A stretch of 36,578 nt of DNA from a virus, in the IMG/VR virus record IMGVR_UViG_3300048997_000078, positions 1-36,578 of that record; one strand, 5' to 3'. A program made the position numbers and the translations under genes. The notes beneath the pieces were generated by a model that was not told the DNA's origin, did no database searches, and was given only the letters and a program-made list of their open reading frames with translations. Of the stretch, positions 1 to 5,755 are shown piece after piece. The stretch's first letter is position 1; each line of letters begins with the position of its first letter.

Positions 1-608
1 ATGCGCTGCAACGTCGACGCGAGCTCCTGATGGCGCTCGATCGACATCTCGCCGTAAGTGCCGAGGCCGGTAGATTCGCCAATGTATGGCGGGTCCAGGA
101 AGAACAAACTTCCCTTCCTGTCATAACGCTTGACGCAATCAACGCAATCGCGGCATTCCAGCTTTACGTCTTTCAACCGCTCTGAAACTTTTGCCAGCAG
201 ATCTCTAACTTGAGATACCGGCTTGCGCTGTGGACGCTGGTCCAGAAATCCGCCGGCGTAGTGTTCTTGCTTTCCGCCGAAGGAGTGCCAGGCCAAATAG
301 CAGAACCTGACAGCGCGTTCTATCTCGTCCGGGCTCTGCGCAGCGCGCAGCTCTTTGAACCGGACCGGATGGATTATTTCTCGTTCAATGGCTTCTACCA
401 GCTCCGCCACTCGATGCTTTACAACTCTGAAGAAATTTATGATTTCGTGATTTACGTCGTTCAATAGTTCCCAGGAGCTCGGCGGCTTATTCAAAAGCAA
501 CTTTGCGGATCCGGAAAATACTTCAATGTATGAATCGTGCTCAGGGAGGATCTTGATCAGATCCCCCAACATATTGCGTTTACCAGGCCAGGGGAATGCA
601 CTCAACAT
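1..608 (-). CDS. dam: DNA adenine methylase, Dam/D12 class (3' end cut by window edge)
   Basis: Predicted N6-adenine methyltransferase acting on DNA with S-adenosylmethionine. I read it directly from the minus strand: the first ATG after an in-frame TAG opens a protein starting MLSAFPWPGKRNMLGDLIK. It has the SAM-binding motif FSGSAKLLL (about residues 34-42), the LNDVNHEIINFFR segment typical of D12 enzymes, and the catalytic DPPY box about 30 residues before the edge. About 202 residues are visible against roughly 260-280 in the family, so 60-80 residues are missing. It follows the lysis genes. It may mark phage DNA against host restriction, act as an orphan methylase or tune gene expression. 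GATC as its target is inference from the family. Confidence 0.93.
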   Translation of the reverse strand, partial: MLSAFPWPGKRNMLGDLIKILPEHDSYIEVFSGSAKLLLNKPPSSWELLNDVNHEIINFFRVVKHRVAELVEAIEREIIHPVRFKELRAAQSPDEIERAVRFCYLAWHSFGGKQEHYAGGFLDQRPQRKPVSQVRDLLAKVSERLKDVKLECRDCVDCVKRYDRKGSLFFLDPPYIGESTGLGTYGEMSIERHQELASTLQR

Positions 609-642
609 CTATTCGGTTTTCAGTTCTTACCCTTTCTATTTT

Positions 643-1224
643 TTATTGTGAAGTTTTGTCGCCGGCCGCCAGCAGTTCCGTCTTGCGATCAGATCCGCGG
701 CTGCTGCCGTAGAAATATGTCACCGCGGCGCCCCACGCGGATCCAACAGATCCGACGAGCATGTACACCACTGCCTTGTTGTCAGCAGGGATCGTGAGTT
801 TCAATAGTCCCCACACAATCAACGTGACCAGGGCGGTCAAAAGATAAAAGCCAATTTCAGGCGTATGGTCCTTCGCGGCCACTTCTCTCGCGCGTGCATC
901 CGCGCGGTCCGCGTTCTCGAGCTGGAGGATCTTCTCTACGCTCTCGAGGCCCATCTGCTTGCACTGCAGCTCGAATTGCCGCTCGGCCTCTTTTGCCTTC
1001 TCGATGATGTCAGCCGGCGCGCCGGCCGCGGTCAATGCCGCGGTATATATCTGTTCGCCTTCGGCGAGCGTCGATGGCACGGACGTCGATCCGATCGCCT
1101 TTGCCAGGATGTTGCCGGCAAGGCCTCCCATCGGACCAGCGACTGATAGTCCAGCCGAGATGAACGGCATGGCATGCTGCAGGAAGGATTTGAATCCACC
1201 AGGTTGTTTCTGATCGTCGGCCAT
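643..1224 (-). CDS. holin-like membrane protein
   Basis: A 193-residue protein lying 8 bases downstream of the endolysin. The N-terminal part is Gly/Ala-rich and amphipathic. The middle (about 75-125) is charged and probably helical. The C-terminal part has two hydrophobic helices around a short polar turn: IGFYLLTALVTLIVWGLLKL and a second near 150-172, followed by YFYGSSRGSDRKTE. Paired C-terminal helices ending in a GSS-x-GS-x-RKTE tail are a recurring pattern in phage holin-like proteins. Its likely job is to permeabilise the inner membrane so that the endolysin can reach the wall. The pairing with the endolysin gene supports this. The exact family is uncertain, and a structural membrane protein remains possible. 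Confidence 0.65.
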   Translation of the reverse strand: MADDQKQPGGFKSFLQHAMPFISAGLSVAGPMGGLAGNILAKAIGSTSVPSTLAEGEQIYTAALTAAGAPADIIEKAKEAERQFELQCKQMGLESVEKILQLENADRADARAREVAAKDHTPEIGFYLLTALVTLIVWGLLKLTIPADNKAVVYMLVGSVGSAWGAAVTYFYGSSRGSDRKTELLAAGDKTSQ

Positions 1225-1232
1225 AAATCTCC

Positions 1233-1829
1233 TTACGCTTTTTGCGCGAGTGCGATAGTTGCTTTTGCGGCGTAGCCCAGGTGCTCAACAACTTTCAGGT
1301 GCTCTTCAACCTTCTCGAAGTCGGCATAGCCGTTCAAGCCGCCATTGACGCGGCGCCGGACTTGATGCCAGTCGCCGGTATTGGCAGCCTTGTCCACCCC
1401 ATGTTCCTTAAAGAAGATCGCGAGGATGTGAGCTGCAGCCAGCGGATCGCAAGCCAGCTCTGAATGTGTGACCAGGTCCGCATTTATCTTGCGGCCGTAG
1501 GTCTCGTAATTCTTTCGGCCTGTGATCTGAACAAATCCGCGGCCGCAAAATTTGGCGCCATCGCCTGGCTGCGTATTCCCCAGGTCAGCGCGATTTTCAT
1601 AGTGCTTCGTGAAATACGCGACGTTGCCGAATTCTCTGATTGGCGCGAATGTGTGCGCGGTCTCGACAGCAACGGTCGCCGCGGCCGCGATCTCGCATTC
1701 CGGCGTCAGTATTCCTTCGAACTCCAACGCGTCCTGGAGTAATGGCCAGTTCTTCGCGATGTTCTTCGAAGCCAGCGGGAACATTTGTTGCAGCTGCTCG
1801 ACACTCACGGTTCGAGTGATCGGAATCAT
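1233..1829 (-). CDS. endolysin, glycoside hydrolase family 19 (chitinase-like lysozyme)
   Basis: Predicted peptidoglycan-degrading endolysin of 198 residues, a normal length for a single-domain GH19 phage lysin. Visible signature: the catalytic-Glu region VAVETAHTFAPIREFGN (about 53-69), the substrate-cleft segment YFTKHYENRADLGNTQPGDG, and the hallmark FCGRGFVQITGRKNYETYG (about 94-112). There is no signal peptide, so export should need the holin-like gene just downstream. The start ATG overlaps the previous stop codon as ATGA, so translation is probably coupled. Family assignment rests on these motifs and is secure. Cleavage of the glycan strand is family knowledge. Confidence 0.93.
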   Translation of the reverse strand: MIPITRTVSVEQLQQMFPLASKNIAKNWPLLQDALEFEGILTPECEIAAAATVAVETAHTFAPIREFGNVAYFTKHYENRADLGNTQPGDGAKFCGRGFVQITGRKNYETYGRKINADLVTHSELACDPLAAAHILAIFFKEHGVDKAANTGDWHQVRRRVNGGLNGYADFEKVEEHLKVVEHLGYAAKATIALAQKA

Positions 1830-2062
1830 CGCGCTCCAGCTCGCTGCGCGCGGCGTTGAGGCGGCGCAATGGAGAGATGACCTTCGACGTGAGAGATGCG
1901 GTCGCCGTGGTATCGAACGTCGTCTTCGACGACGTTAATGCGGCGATCATTCTCTTCGTCGCGACGTTTGTCGTAGCCTCGGCGGCCTATAAGGCCCGCC
2001 ACGCCGATGCCGGCTTGGACTACAAAACCAACGGAGAGTGTGATTATCGTTTCGGAAGTCAT
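1826..2062 (-). CDS. small membrane protein with coiled-coil tail (spanin- or holin-like candidate)
   Basis: A 78-residue protein starting MTSETIITLSVGFVVQAGIG. One hydrophobic helix (about 5-26) is followed by a charged segment rich in Asp/Glu/Arg (RRDEENDRRINVVEDDVRYH) that looks like a short coiled coil. I chose the internal ATG because AGGAA sits about ten bases upstream and the longer reading frame begins with a non-protein-like stretch. It ends in an ATGA overlap with the endolysin. Membrane anchor plus helical tail next to an endolysin fits an i-spanin or an accessory holin. No partner o-spanin with a lipobox was found, so the role is inferred from position only. Confidence 0.6.
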   Translation of the reverse strand: MTSETIITLSVGFVVQAGIGVAGLIGRRGYDKRRDEENDRRINVVEDDVRYHGDRISHVEGHLSIAPPQRRAQRAGAR

Positions 2063-2094
2063 GGGAAAAGTTCCTGGTAGGAGATGGGGGGAAT

Positions 2095-2140
2095 CAATTC
2101 GGCCGCGGCCGCTGGCCACGAAACAGCCGTCGACCGAATT
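2095..2140 (-). terminator. inverted repeat in a short intergenic gap (terminator-like)
   Basis: The gap between the zinc-finger microprotein and the lysis cassette holds the inverted arms AATTCGG and CCGAATT, with a GC-rich centre (GGCCGCGGCCGCTGGCC). It could form a stem and attenuate transcription before the lysis genes. No clear U-tract follows, so this is a weak call. Confidence 0.3.
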
Positions 2141-2166
2141 ATTCGTTGCTGGTTGGCAGCGAATCT

Positions 2167-2289
2167 TTAACTTGGCTTGCAGTCTTTTGCGTGTTTGGTC
2201 CGCGCGCGCTGTGAACGCAGGTGGGCTCCGCAAAATCCACAATCGCGACGTCCGGACGGACGCGGTTTTGCTTTTGGGCGTGTCTTCAT
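2167..2289 (-). CDS. 40-residue zinc-finger-like microprotein
   Basis: A very small basic protein starting MKTRPKAKPRPSGRRDC. The pattern is C-x2-C (CGFC) followed eleven residues later by H-x3-C, a compact Cys2-His-Cys arrangement like a C2H2 or CCHC finger. The N-terminal tail is rich in Lys, Arg and Pro, so nucleic-acid binding is plausible. The start is the ATG four bases after the upstream stop; a longer reading frame through the upstream gene is unlikely. It sits in a run of tiny Cys-rich genes. No specific function is recognised. Confidence 0.6.
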   Translation of the reverse strand: MKTRPKAKPRPSGRRDCGFCGAHLRSQRARTKHAKDCKPS

Positions 2290-2293
2290 AAAC

Positions 2294-2503
2294 TCAGTTG
2301 TAGCGGCGCCGGCCGGCGTTGCAGTCTGGGCAGTTCTTGATCTTGCTGCCGATGGGCCGGGTAAAGTTGCGTGGACACGATTCACACATCTTCATCTCGC
2401 GCCTGGTCTCGTCGATCGGGACCTCCACTGGCGCCAGAGGAATGGGAAGGCCGCTGAGAACGGCATCAGCGATCAGATACTCTCTGCTGCGTTGCATAAT
2501 CAT
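2294..2503 (-). CDS. small zinc-ribbon protein, unknown function
   Basis: A 69-residue protein. The C-terminal half has two C-x2-C knuckles, CESC and CPDC, about 20 residues apart with basic residues between them, and a RRRYN tail. This is a typical zinc-ribbon layout. The N-terminal half (SREYLIADAVLSGLPIPLAP) is not recognised. It lies between two other small genes on the same strand with short gaps, so probably in one transcript. Nucleic-acid binding is inferred from the ribbon and basic charge. Confidence 0.6.
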   Translation of the reverse strand: MIMQRSREYLIADAVLSGLPIPLAPVEVPIDETRREMKMCESCPRNFTRPIGSKIKNCPDCNAGRRRYN

Positions 2504-2522
2504 TTTTCGGATGGAGCGGCGA

Positions 2523-2708
2523 TCAGGCCGTGGCCGGCCGGATATAGATCTTCACTTGCTGGTCGAGTTGGAACTCGCCGTCGTGCGCGATCTTGAAGGA
2601 ACTGAAGAAAGGCGCGGCATTTTCTACCGCGATCGTGATGCGCTGTCTCTTGTCGCTATAAGACGAGGCGCCGTCGATGGACGAGATTCGGCCCTTGATC
2701 ACGATCAT
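2523..2708 (-). CDS. hypothetical protein, small beta-rich
   Basis: A 61-residue protein starting MIVIKGRISSIDGASSY. The alternation of hydrophobic and polar residues (MIVIKGRI, RQRITIAVENA, QQVKIYIRPA) suggests a small beta-barrel or OB-like fold, which is only a guess. No Cys pairs, signal peptide or membrane helix. It is spaced 15 bases from the upstream gene and 19 from the next, so it fits the operon. It may be a small nucleic-acid-binding protein; function not recognised. Confidence 0.55.
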   Translation of the reverse strand: MIVIKGRISSIDGASSYSDKRQRITIAVENAAPFFSSFKIAHDGEFQLDQQVKIYIRPATA

Positions 2709-2723
2709 ATTTTAGGGGTGGAT

Positions 2724-3119
2724 CTAGCGCGCTAAAGCTGAAGCGCGTTCTTGCGCGGCTTTCGGATCGGGAATGAATATCCGGCCGGCGATGACGGTGA
2801 CCGCGCGTAGATTCTCGCGCCGGTAAATCTTTGACCAGTTGCGGACCTTGATCCGCGCGTCATTTGTGAACTTGCCTCGGACTGCCGCGGCATTTGCTTT
2901 CGACTCACCGGCGGTGATGGTCCTGGCTTTCGAAGGATCTGGCCGCTTACGGCCGATCCGCTCGATTTCTAATGGATGGCCCTGGGCGAGCTCCTCGTCG
3001 GTCGTGACCTGGATGTAGTTTCCAGATCGGAGCATCTGCCATGCTTGTTCTTCAGGGACGCGTTTCTGCACGTTGCCGGAAGCACCTCTCACTTTAGCCC
3101 GGTTGCGGTGATAAGCCAT
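2724..3119 (-). CDS. hypothetical basic protein, first gene after the 3.3 kb promoter
   Basis: A 131-residue, strongly basic protein (many Lys/Arg, for example KVRNWSKIYRRENLRAV). I chose the internal ATG (MAYHRNRAKVRGAS) over a longer frame because the upstream peptide looks non-coding; no clear ribosome site is seen before either. It is the first gene downstream of a sigma70-like promoter, with a leader of about 180 bases. Charge suggests nucleic-acid binding, but no family is recognised. Confidence 0.6.
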   Translation of the reverse strand: MAYHRNRAKVRGASGNVQKRVPEEQAWQMLRSGNYIQVTTDEELAQGHPLEIERIGRKRPDPSKARTITAGESKANAAAVRGKFTNDARIKVRNWSKIYRRENLRAVTVIAGRIFIPDPKAAQERASALAR

Positions 3120-3309
3120 AGAGTCCAGTGTTGAGTGTTTTGGCCGTAGACACACGTCTAGCGACCTATGCTACGGCCGATGTCGCTCAGCGAGGGAGAA
3201 TATGGTCCGGCAGGACTGCCGCCACAACCCGCGTCAGGTGGATGTGCTGAAGGCGCCGAAGCGTTAGCAAATCGCCTGAAGCTAAATTGAAAAGCTATGA
3301 AGCTGAGTC

Positions 3310-3339
3310 AACATACTGGACGGCGGAACTTGGCGTCAA
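3310..3339 (-). promoter_or_regulatory. sigma70-like promoter
   Basis: On the minus strand TTGACG (-35, at 3334-3339) is followed after 18 bases by TATGTT (-10, at 3310-3315). It would start transcription near 3303 and read toward the small genes and the lysis cassette. It lies in the only long noncoding region of the left half and just after a terminator-like inverted repeat, which supports a true transcription boundary. Confidence 0.55.
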
Positions 3340-3342
3340 GAG

Positions 3343-3370
3343 AAAAAACCTTAACCCGATTCGAGGTTTT
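3343..3370 (-). terminator. weak terminator or operator-like inverted repeat
   Basis: Arms AAAACCT and AGGTTTT are separated by 12 bases and followed on the minus strand by six T residues. It ends only four bases before the -35 box of the promoter at 3310-3339. It could stop upstream transcripts or be an operator. The stem is AT-rich and the loop long, so it is weak. Confidence 0.4.
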
Positions 3371-3441
3371 ACCTGAGCTGACTCCCATCTCGTCGTAACC
3401 TTCGCTCTTTGTTCAGTGGTTCTATCCATCATTTTTCGTGA

Positions 3442-3450
3442 TTATCGACA
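3442..3450 (+). other. DnaA-box-like site
   Basis: TTATCGACA matches the E. coli DnaA box TTATCCACA at eight of nine positions. A second near match on the other strand lies at 3985-3993. Either one alone would be chance; their position on both sides of the iteron array gives modest support for a replication origin. Confidence 0.3.
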
Positions 3451-3497
3451 GAGTTTGGTACTAGGGTTGCGCTTCTGCTTATTCAGGAAAGGGTGGG

Positions 3498-3522
3498 TTC
3501 GGGAGGGCCGTGCCCTCCCGAA
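3498..3522. repeat. perfect 11-bp hairpin in the origin-like region
   Basis: TTCGGGAGGGC and GCCCTCCCGAA form a perfect 11-bp stem with a 3-base loop. Neither strand has a good U-tract after it, so it is not a standard terminator. In this setting it may be a structural element of the origin (for example a single-strand initiation or extrusion site) or part of an untranslated RNA. Confidence 0.6.
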
Positions 3523-3663
3523 AGATGTAACGCATTTGTACTTACATTCGATCGCGATAGCGATCGGTCCTCTTAAAGAATTCCACACCGTCCACAGTCG
3601 AAATCAACCACGGCTAGCTCAACCTAATTACACAATCAGAGGCCGACGGCCAATAACAAAATG

Positions 3664-3740
3664 GGAAGTTTGTCTCAATGAGATTGAACTTTGTCTCTTT
3701 TAAAATGATTTCCGTCACAGGTGGGTAGGAACTTTGTCAC
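3664..3740. repeat. four iteron-like direct repeats (putative replication origin)
   Basis: On the plus strand: GGAAGTTTGTCTC (3664-3676), TGAACTTTGTCTC (3685-3697), a degenerate GATTTCCGTCAC (3707-3718) and GGAACTTTGTCAC (3728-3740). The GTC steps are 21, 21 and 22 bases apart, two helical turns. An AT-rich stretch (TCTTTTAAAATGATT) lies between units two and three. The array lies about 260 bases beyond the 3' end of the winged-helix initiator candidate, in a noncoding region. Equal phasing and neighbouring initiator gene are the hallmarks of an iteron origin. The replication role is inferred. Confidence 0.65.
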
Positions 3741-3862
3741 ACGCTTTTTCGATTTCCACATCTCAGTGCATCGCCTGGCTCGACGTCTGCATTGTTTCGC
3801 CGGCGAAAATACAGAGCTGCGCGACGTGGCGCTGATCGCGTCCTCTCGGCCTTATCGGAATC

Positions 3863-3878
3863 GGTAACTTTTGTTACC
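3863..3878. repeat. palindrome GGTAAC-TTTT-GTTACC
   Basis: A perfect 6-bp inverted repeat with a 4-base spacer in the noncoding region between the iterons and the initiator gene. This size suits a dimeric regulator operator or a replication-protein site. No family assignment is possible. Confidence 0.5.
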
Positions 3879-3933
3879 AATTGAAATTGCGGAAAATCGC
3901 GAAACCCGCACCAATAGCGGAGCAAATGAAAAT

Positions 3934-3961
3934 GGCCGCGGGAGACAATTCTCCTGCGGCC
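3934..3961 (-). terminator. strong terminator after the initiator candidate
   Basis: On the minus strand GGCCGC-A-GGAGA, loop ATTG, TCTCC-C-GCGGCC form an 11-bp stem with one mismatch, followed by ATTTTCATTTG. It lies about 40 bases after the stop of the gene at 4002-5045 and probably ends the long early transcript. From here to 3120 I see no convincing gene. Confidence 0.7.
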
Positions 3962-3984
3962 GTTCACTTACGATCCTAATTTGT

Positions 3985-3993
3985 GGTGGATAA
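3985..3993 (-). other. DnaA-box-like site
   Basis: On the minus strand TTATCCACC differs from TTATCCACA at one position. It lies just after the stop codon of the replication-initiator candidate. Suggestive only together with the iterons. Confidence 0.3.
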
Positions 3994-4001
3994 AGAGGCT
4001 A

Positions 4002-5045
4002 TCAGCCTGGTGGCCTTGGGATTAGCGCTTCGATGTACTTGTCAGGAATGCCGCGGCTGCGCATCCTGGTCCAGCATTCGCTCCAGAACCTTCCGATTGT
4101 GCGACGTTGGCCCATAAATTCGCGCACGAGGGCCGTGTGGATGTCGCCGGCGGGAATCCACCAGCCGGAGTTCCTTAAGCCGCCAGCGAGCGACTGTCGC
4201 GCAAAGCGCTCTACCTCTGCTTGCGCTTGCGTCTCGTTGAATTCCTTGCCTGGTAGATACCAGATCTTGTTGTATTCCTGAGTAAACATCGCTCCGTCAG
4301 TGCCGGCTGGAACCTCTACCCCATTAAGAAAGTACGCTCCTTGCTGCTCTTCAACCGACAGAACGTGAATGCTCTGCCAGAAATTTATGCTAGCCGCGAC
4401 CGTATCGCGGTGGATCCCCAAGCAGCCGGCTATGTGTGGGTACGAAAGCTGCAGATGATCTTTTTTCATCCTGCCAGTCTTCTCGTCGATCGCCAGCAAA
4501 CCATGAAACGCTAGGACCAGCATCACCAAGCGATCGATCGCGCTGCCTGGCGCGTTCACATCGAACAGCCATCCTGGGATCCAGGCATAGTCCGCGAAGG
4601 CGCCGCCTTTCTTCAGGTTCTGCAGCCTGGCTTCAAGATCCCGCCAGTAGCCGCCGAATTGAGGATGCCGGCACATCTCTTTCGCGCGCGGCATCTTGAA
4701 CCCGGATCCTTTGACGTAGTGGCCGGCCGCCTCGCCCTGGTCAAACGCGAAGGCGTAGACGCATGCCTTTGCTGCCTTCTTAAATTGTTTGGTAAGCAGC
4801 TTCGGGCTGCGGCGAAGATTGCGATTAAAAGACTCGCGACATTTGAAGCCGGCCTTTTGCGCCAGGTTCTTTTGTTGCCGCGGCTGTGTGTACATCGCGC
4901 TCTTTCCATGTTGCGGGAGAGCTGATGAGGCGACCAGCGCAGCCATCACTTTCATGAGCGCACTCTTATCGAGCTGCGCGCGGTATCCGTCAGGATTCTT
5001 TACTTTATGTTTCGTGTGCTCTTTGCCGATCATCGCGAAGAACAA
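4002..5045 (-). CDS. winged-helix protein, replication initiator candidate
   Basis: About 347 residues. The central region (about 165-250) begins AWIPGWLF, continues with SAIDRLVMLVLAFHGLL, and then has a helix-turn-helix, YPHIAGCLGIHRDTVAASIN, followed by a strand pair: a winged-helix layout common in phage and plasmid replication initiators. It is the last early gene before a strong terminator and the iteron array. The start is uncertain: TTG at 5045, ATG at 5033, or CTG at 5159, which has a TGGAG about eight bases upstream; the frame stays open back to the TAA of the preceding gene. No polymerase, primase or helicase accompanies it, so it would recruit host replication. Role is inferred from fold and position. 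Confidence 0.6.
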   Translation of the reverse strand: MFFAMIGKEHTKHKVKNPDGYRAQLDKSALMKVMAALVASSALPQHGKSAMYTQPRQQKNLAQKAGFKCRESFNRNLRRSPKLLTKQFKKAAKACVYAFAFDQGEAAGHYVKGSGFKMPRAKEMCRHPQFGGYWRDLEARLQNLKKGGAFADYAWIPGWLFDVNAPGSAIDRLVMLVLAFHGLLAIDEKTGRMKKDHLQLSYPHIAGCLGIHRDTVAASINFWQSIHVLSVEEQQGAYFLNGVEVPAGTDGAMFTQEYNKIWYLPGKEFNETQAQAEVERFARQSLAGGLRNSGWWIPAGDIHTALVREFMGQRRTIGRFWSECWTRMRSRGIPDKYIEALIPRPPG

Positions 5046-5186
5046 TCCGGACCAACGGAACTCTCCGCCGTGGCCGGACGGTACATTTGCAAATGCCGGG
5101 ACGGATCGCGGCGCAGGAACGCAATGGACTCCCTTCCGTGTTGGCGACGGCTTGCTCAGCGATTTTTCTCCAGAGACTTCATTTGA

Positions 5187-5399
5187 TTAGACAGAAGCAC
5201 CTTCGCCTTGCAAAGTATCCGCGTGGCTTCCCCTGCAGAGCGTCGTCCGCGGATCGCGACGCACTAGAATTTGTGAATTGGTTTTGGCGAGACAGAAACA
5301 GCAATTGCCGGCAGGAACAGTTAACGAGCGAATGGGCTCGACGCCAGCGTTCTTGCTCTTCCAGCAATCCTCGCAAATGAGATGCTCCCAGGGACTCAC
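5187..5399 (-). CDS. small Cys-rich zinc-binding protein
   Basis: 70 residues with C-x2-C at CEDC (9-12) and a second cluster CCFC (33-36), plus a late Cys. The frame LICEDCW...VPAGNCCFC...ILVRRDP resembles small phage proteins of the form HLICEHCW...CCFCG...IYVRxDP, a zinc-ribbon family of unknown role. The GTG start overlaps the stop of the ParB-like gene as GTGA, so translation is coupled. Its TAA is in the same frame as the downstream initiator candidate, with no other stop between. Confidence 0.75.
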   Translation of the reverse strand: MSPWEHLICEDCWKSKNAGVEPIRSLTVPAGNCCFCLAKTNSQILVRRDPRTTLCRGSHADTLQGEGASV

Positions 5400-5755
5400 G
5401 CTCTTCTCCGGTATTTGTATTTCGCGAACGTCTTATCCAACTCAAACACCCGAGCCATAATCCACTTGCGGCCGATTGATCTCGCCGCCTCTACGCGATG
5501 ATGGCCATCTGTAAGCATCAATCCGTGACGGTCACGTACAACCATGATTGGATTAACGAAACTACCAAGCAGTCCGCGCTTCTTGAATCTGCGAACGTAG
5601 TAATTTACGGACTCGACTGAAAGGTCCTTTTGTATTCCTTTCAAGTCACAGATCCGGACCTTGCGCCAACGAATCCCTAAAAACTCGTCGATTTGGTTGA
5701 TCACTCTGGCCGAACGGTTCTTAGTCGTCAAACGAAGGCGCGATCTCATCTTCAA
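5396..5755 (-). CDS. ParB-like (ParB/Srx superfamily) domain protein
   Basis: 119 residues. The C-terminal half, GSFVNPIMVVRDRHGLMLTDGHHRVEAA, then SIGRKWIMARVFELD, has the core of a ParB N-terminal-like domain: a strand with a conserved position, the D-G-H-H-R motif and a following helix. The N-terminal half is basic and helical (VRICDLKGIQKDLSVESVN) and could bind DNA. There is no typical ParB HTH core or C-terminal dimer domain, so it is a stand-alone ParB-like protein. Start is TTG at 5755, overlapping the ATPase stop as TTGA with AAGGAG five bases upstream, or ATG at 5749. Lying between a HerA-like ATPase and an initiator candidate, it may act in partition or DNA processing; nuclease or CTPase activity is possible from the superfamily but not shown. 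Confidence 0.72.
   Translation of the reverse strand: MKMRSRLRLTTKNRSARVINQIDEFLGIRWRKVRICDLKGIQKDLSVESVNYYVRRFKKRGLLGSFVNPIMVVRDRHGLMLTDGHHRVEAARSIGRKWIMARVFELDKTFAKYKYRRRA

Noticed and set aside
3416-3703. Plus-strand 95-residue frame in the noncoding region
   Set aside because: It crosses a perfect 11-bp hairpin and the first iterons, has no ribosome site and no protein-like pattern; the only plus-strand candidate in an otherwise minus-strand genome.
3737-3967. Minus-strand 76-residue frame after the initiator
   Set aside because: Its start lies inside the strong terminator stem and the product is Arg-rich without recognisable features.
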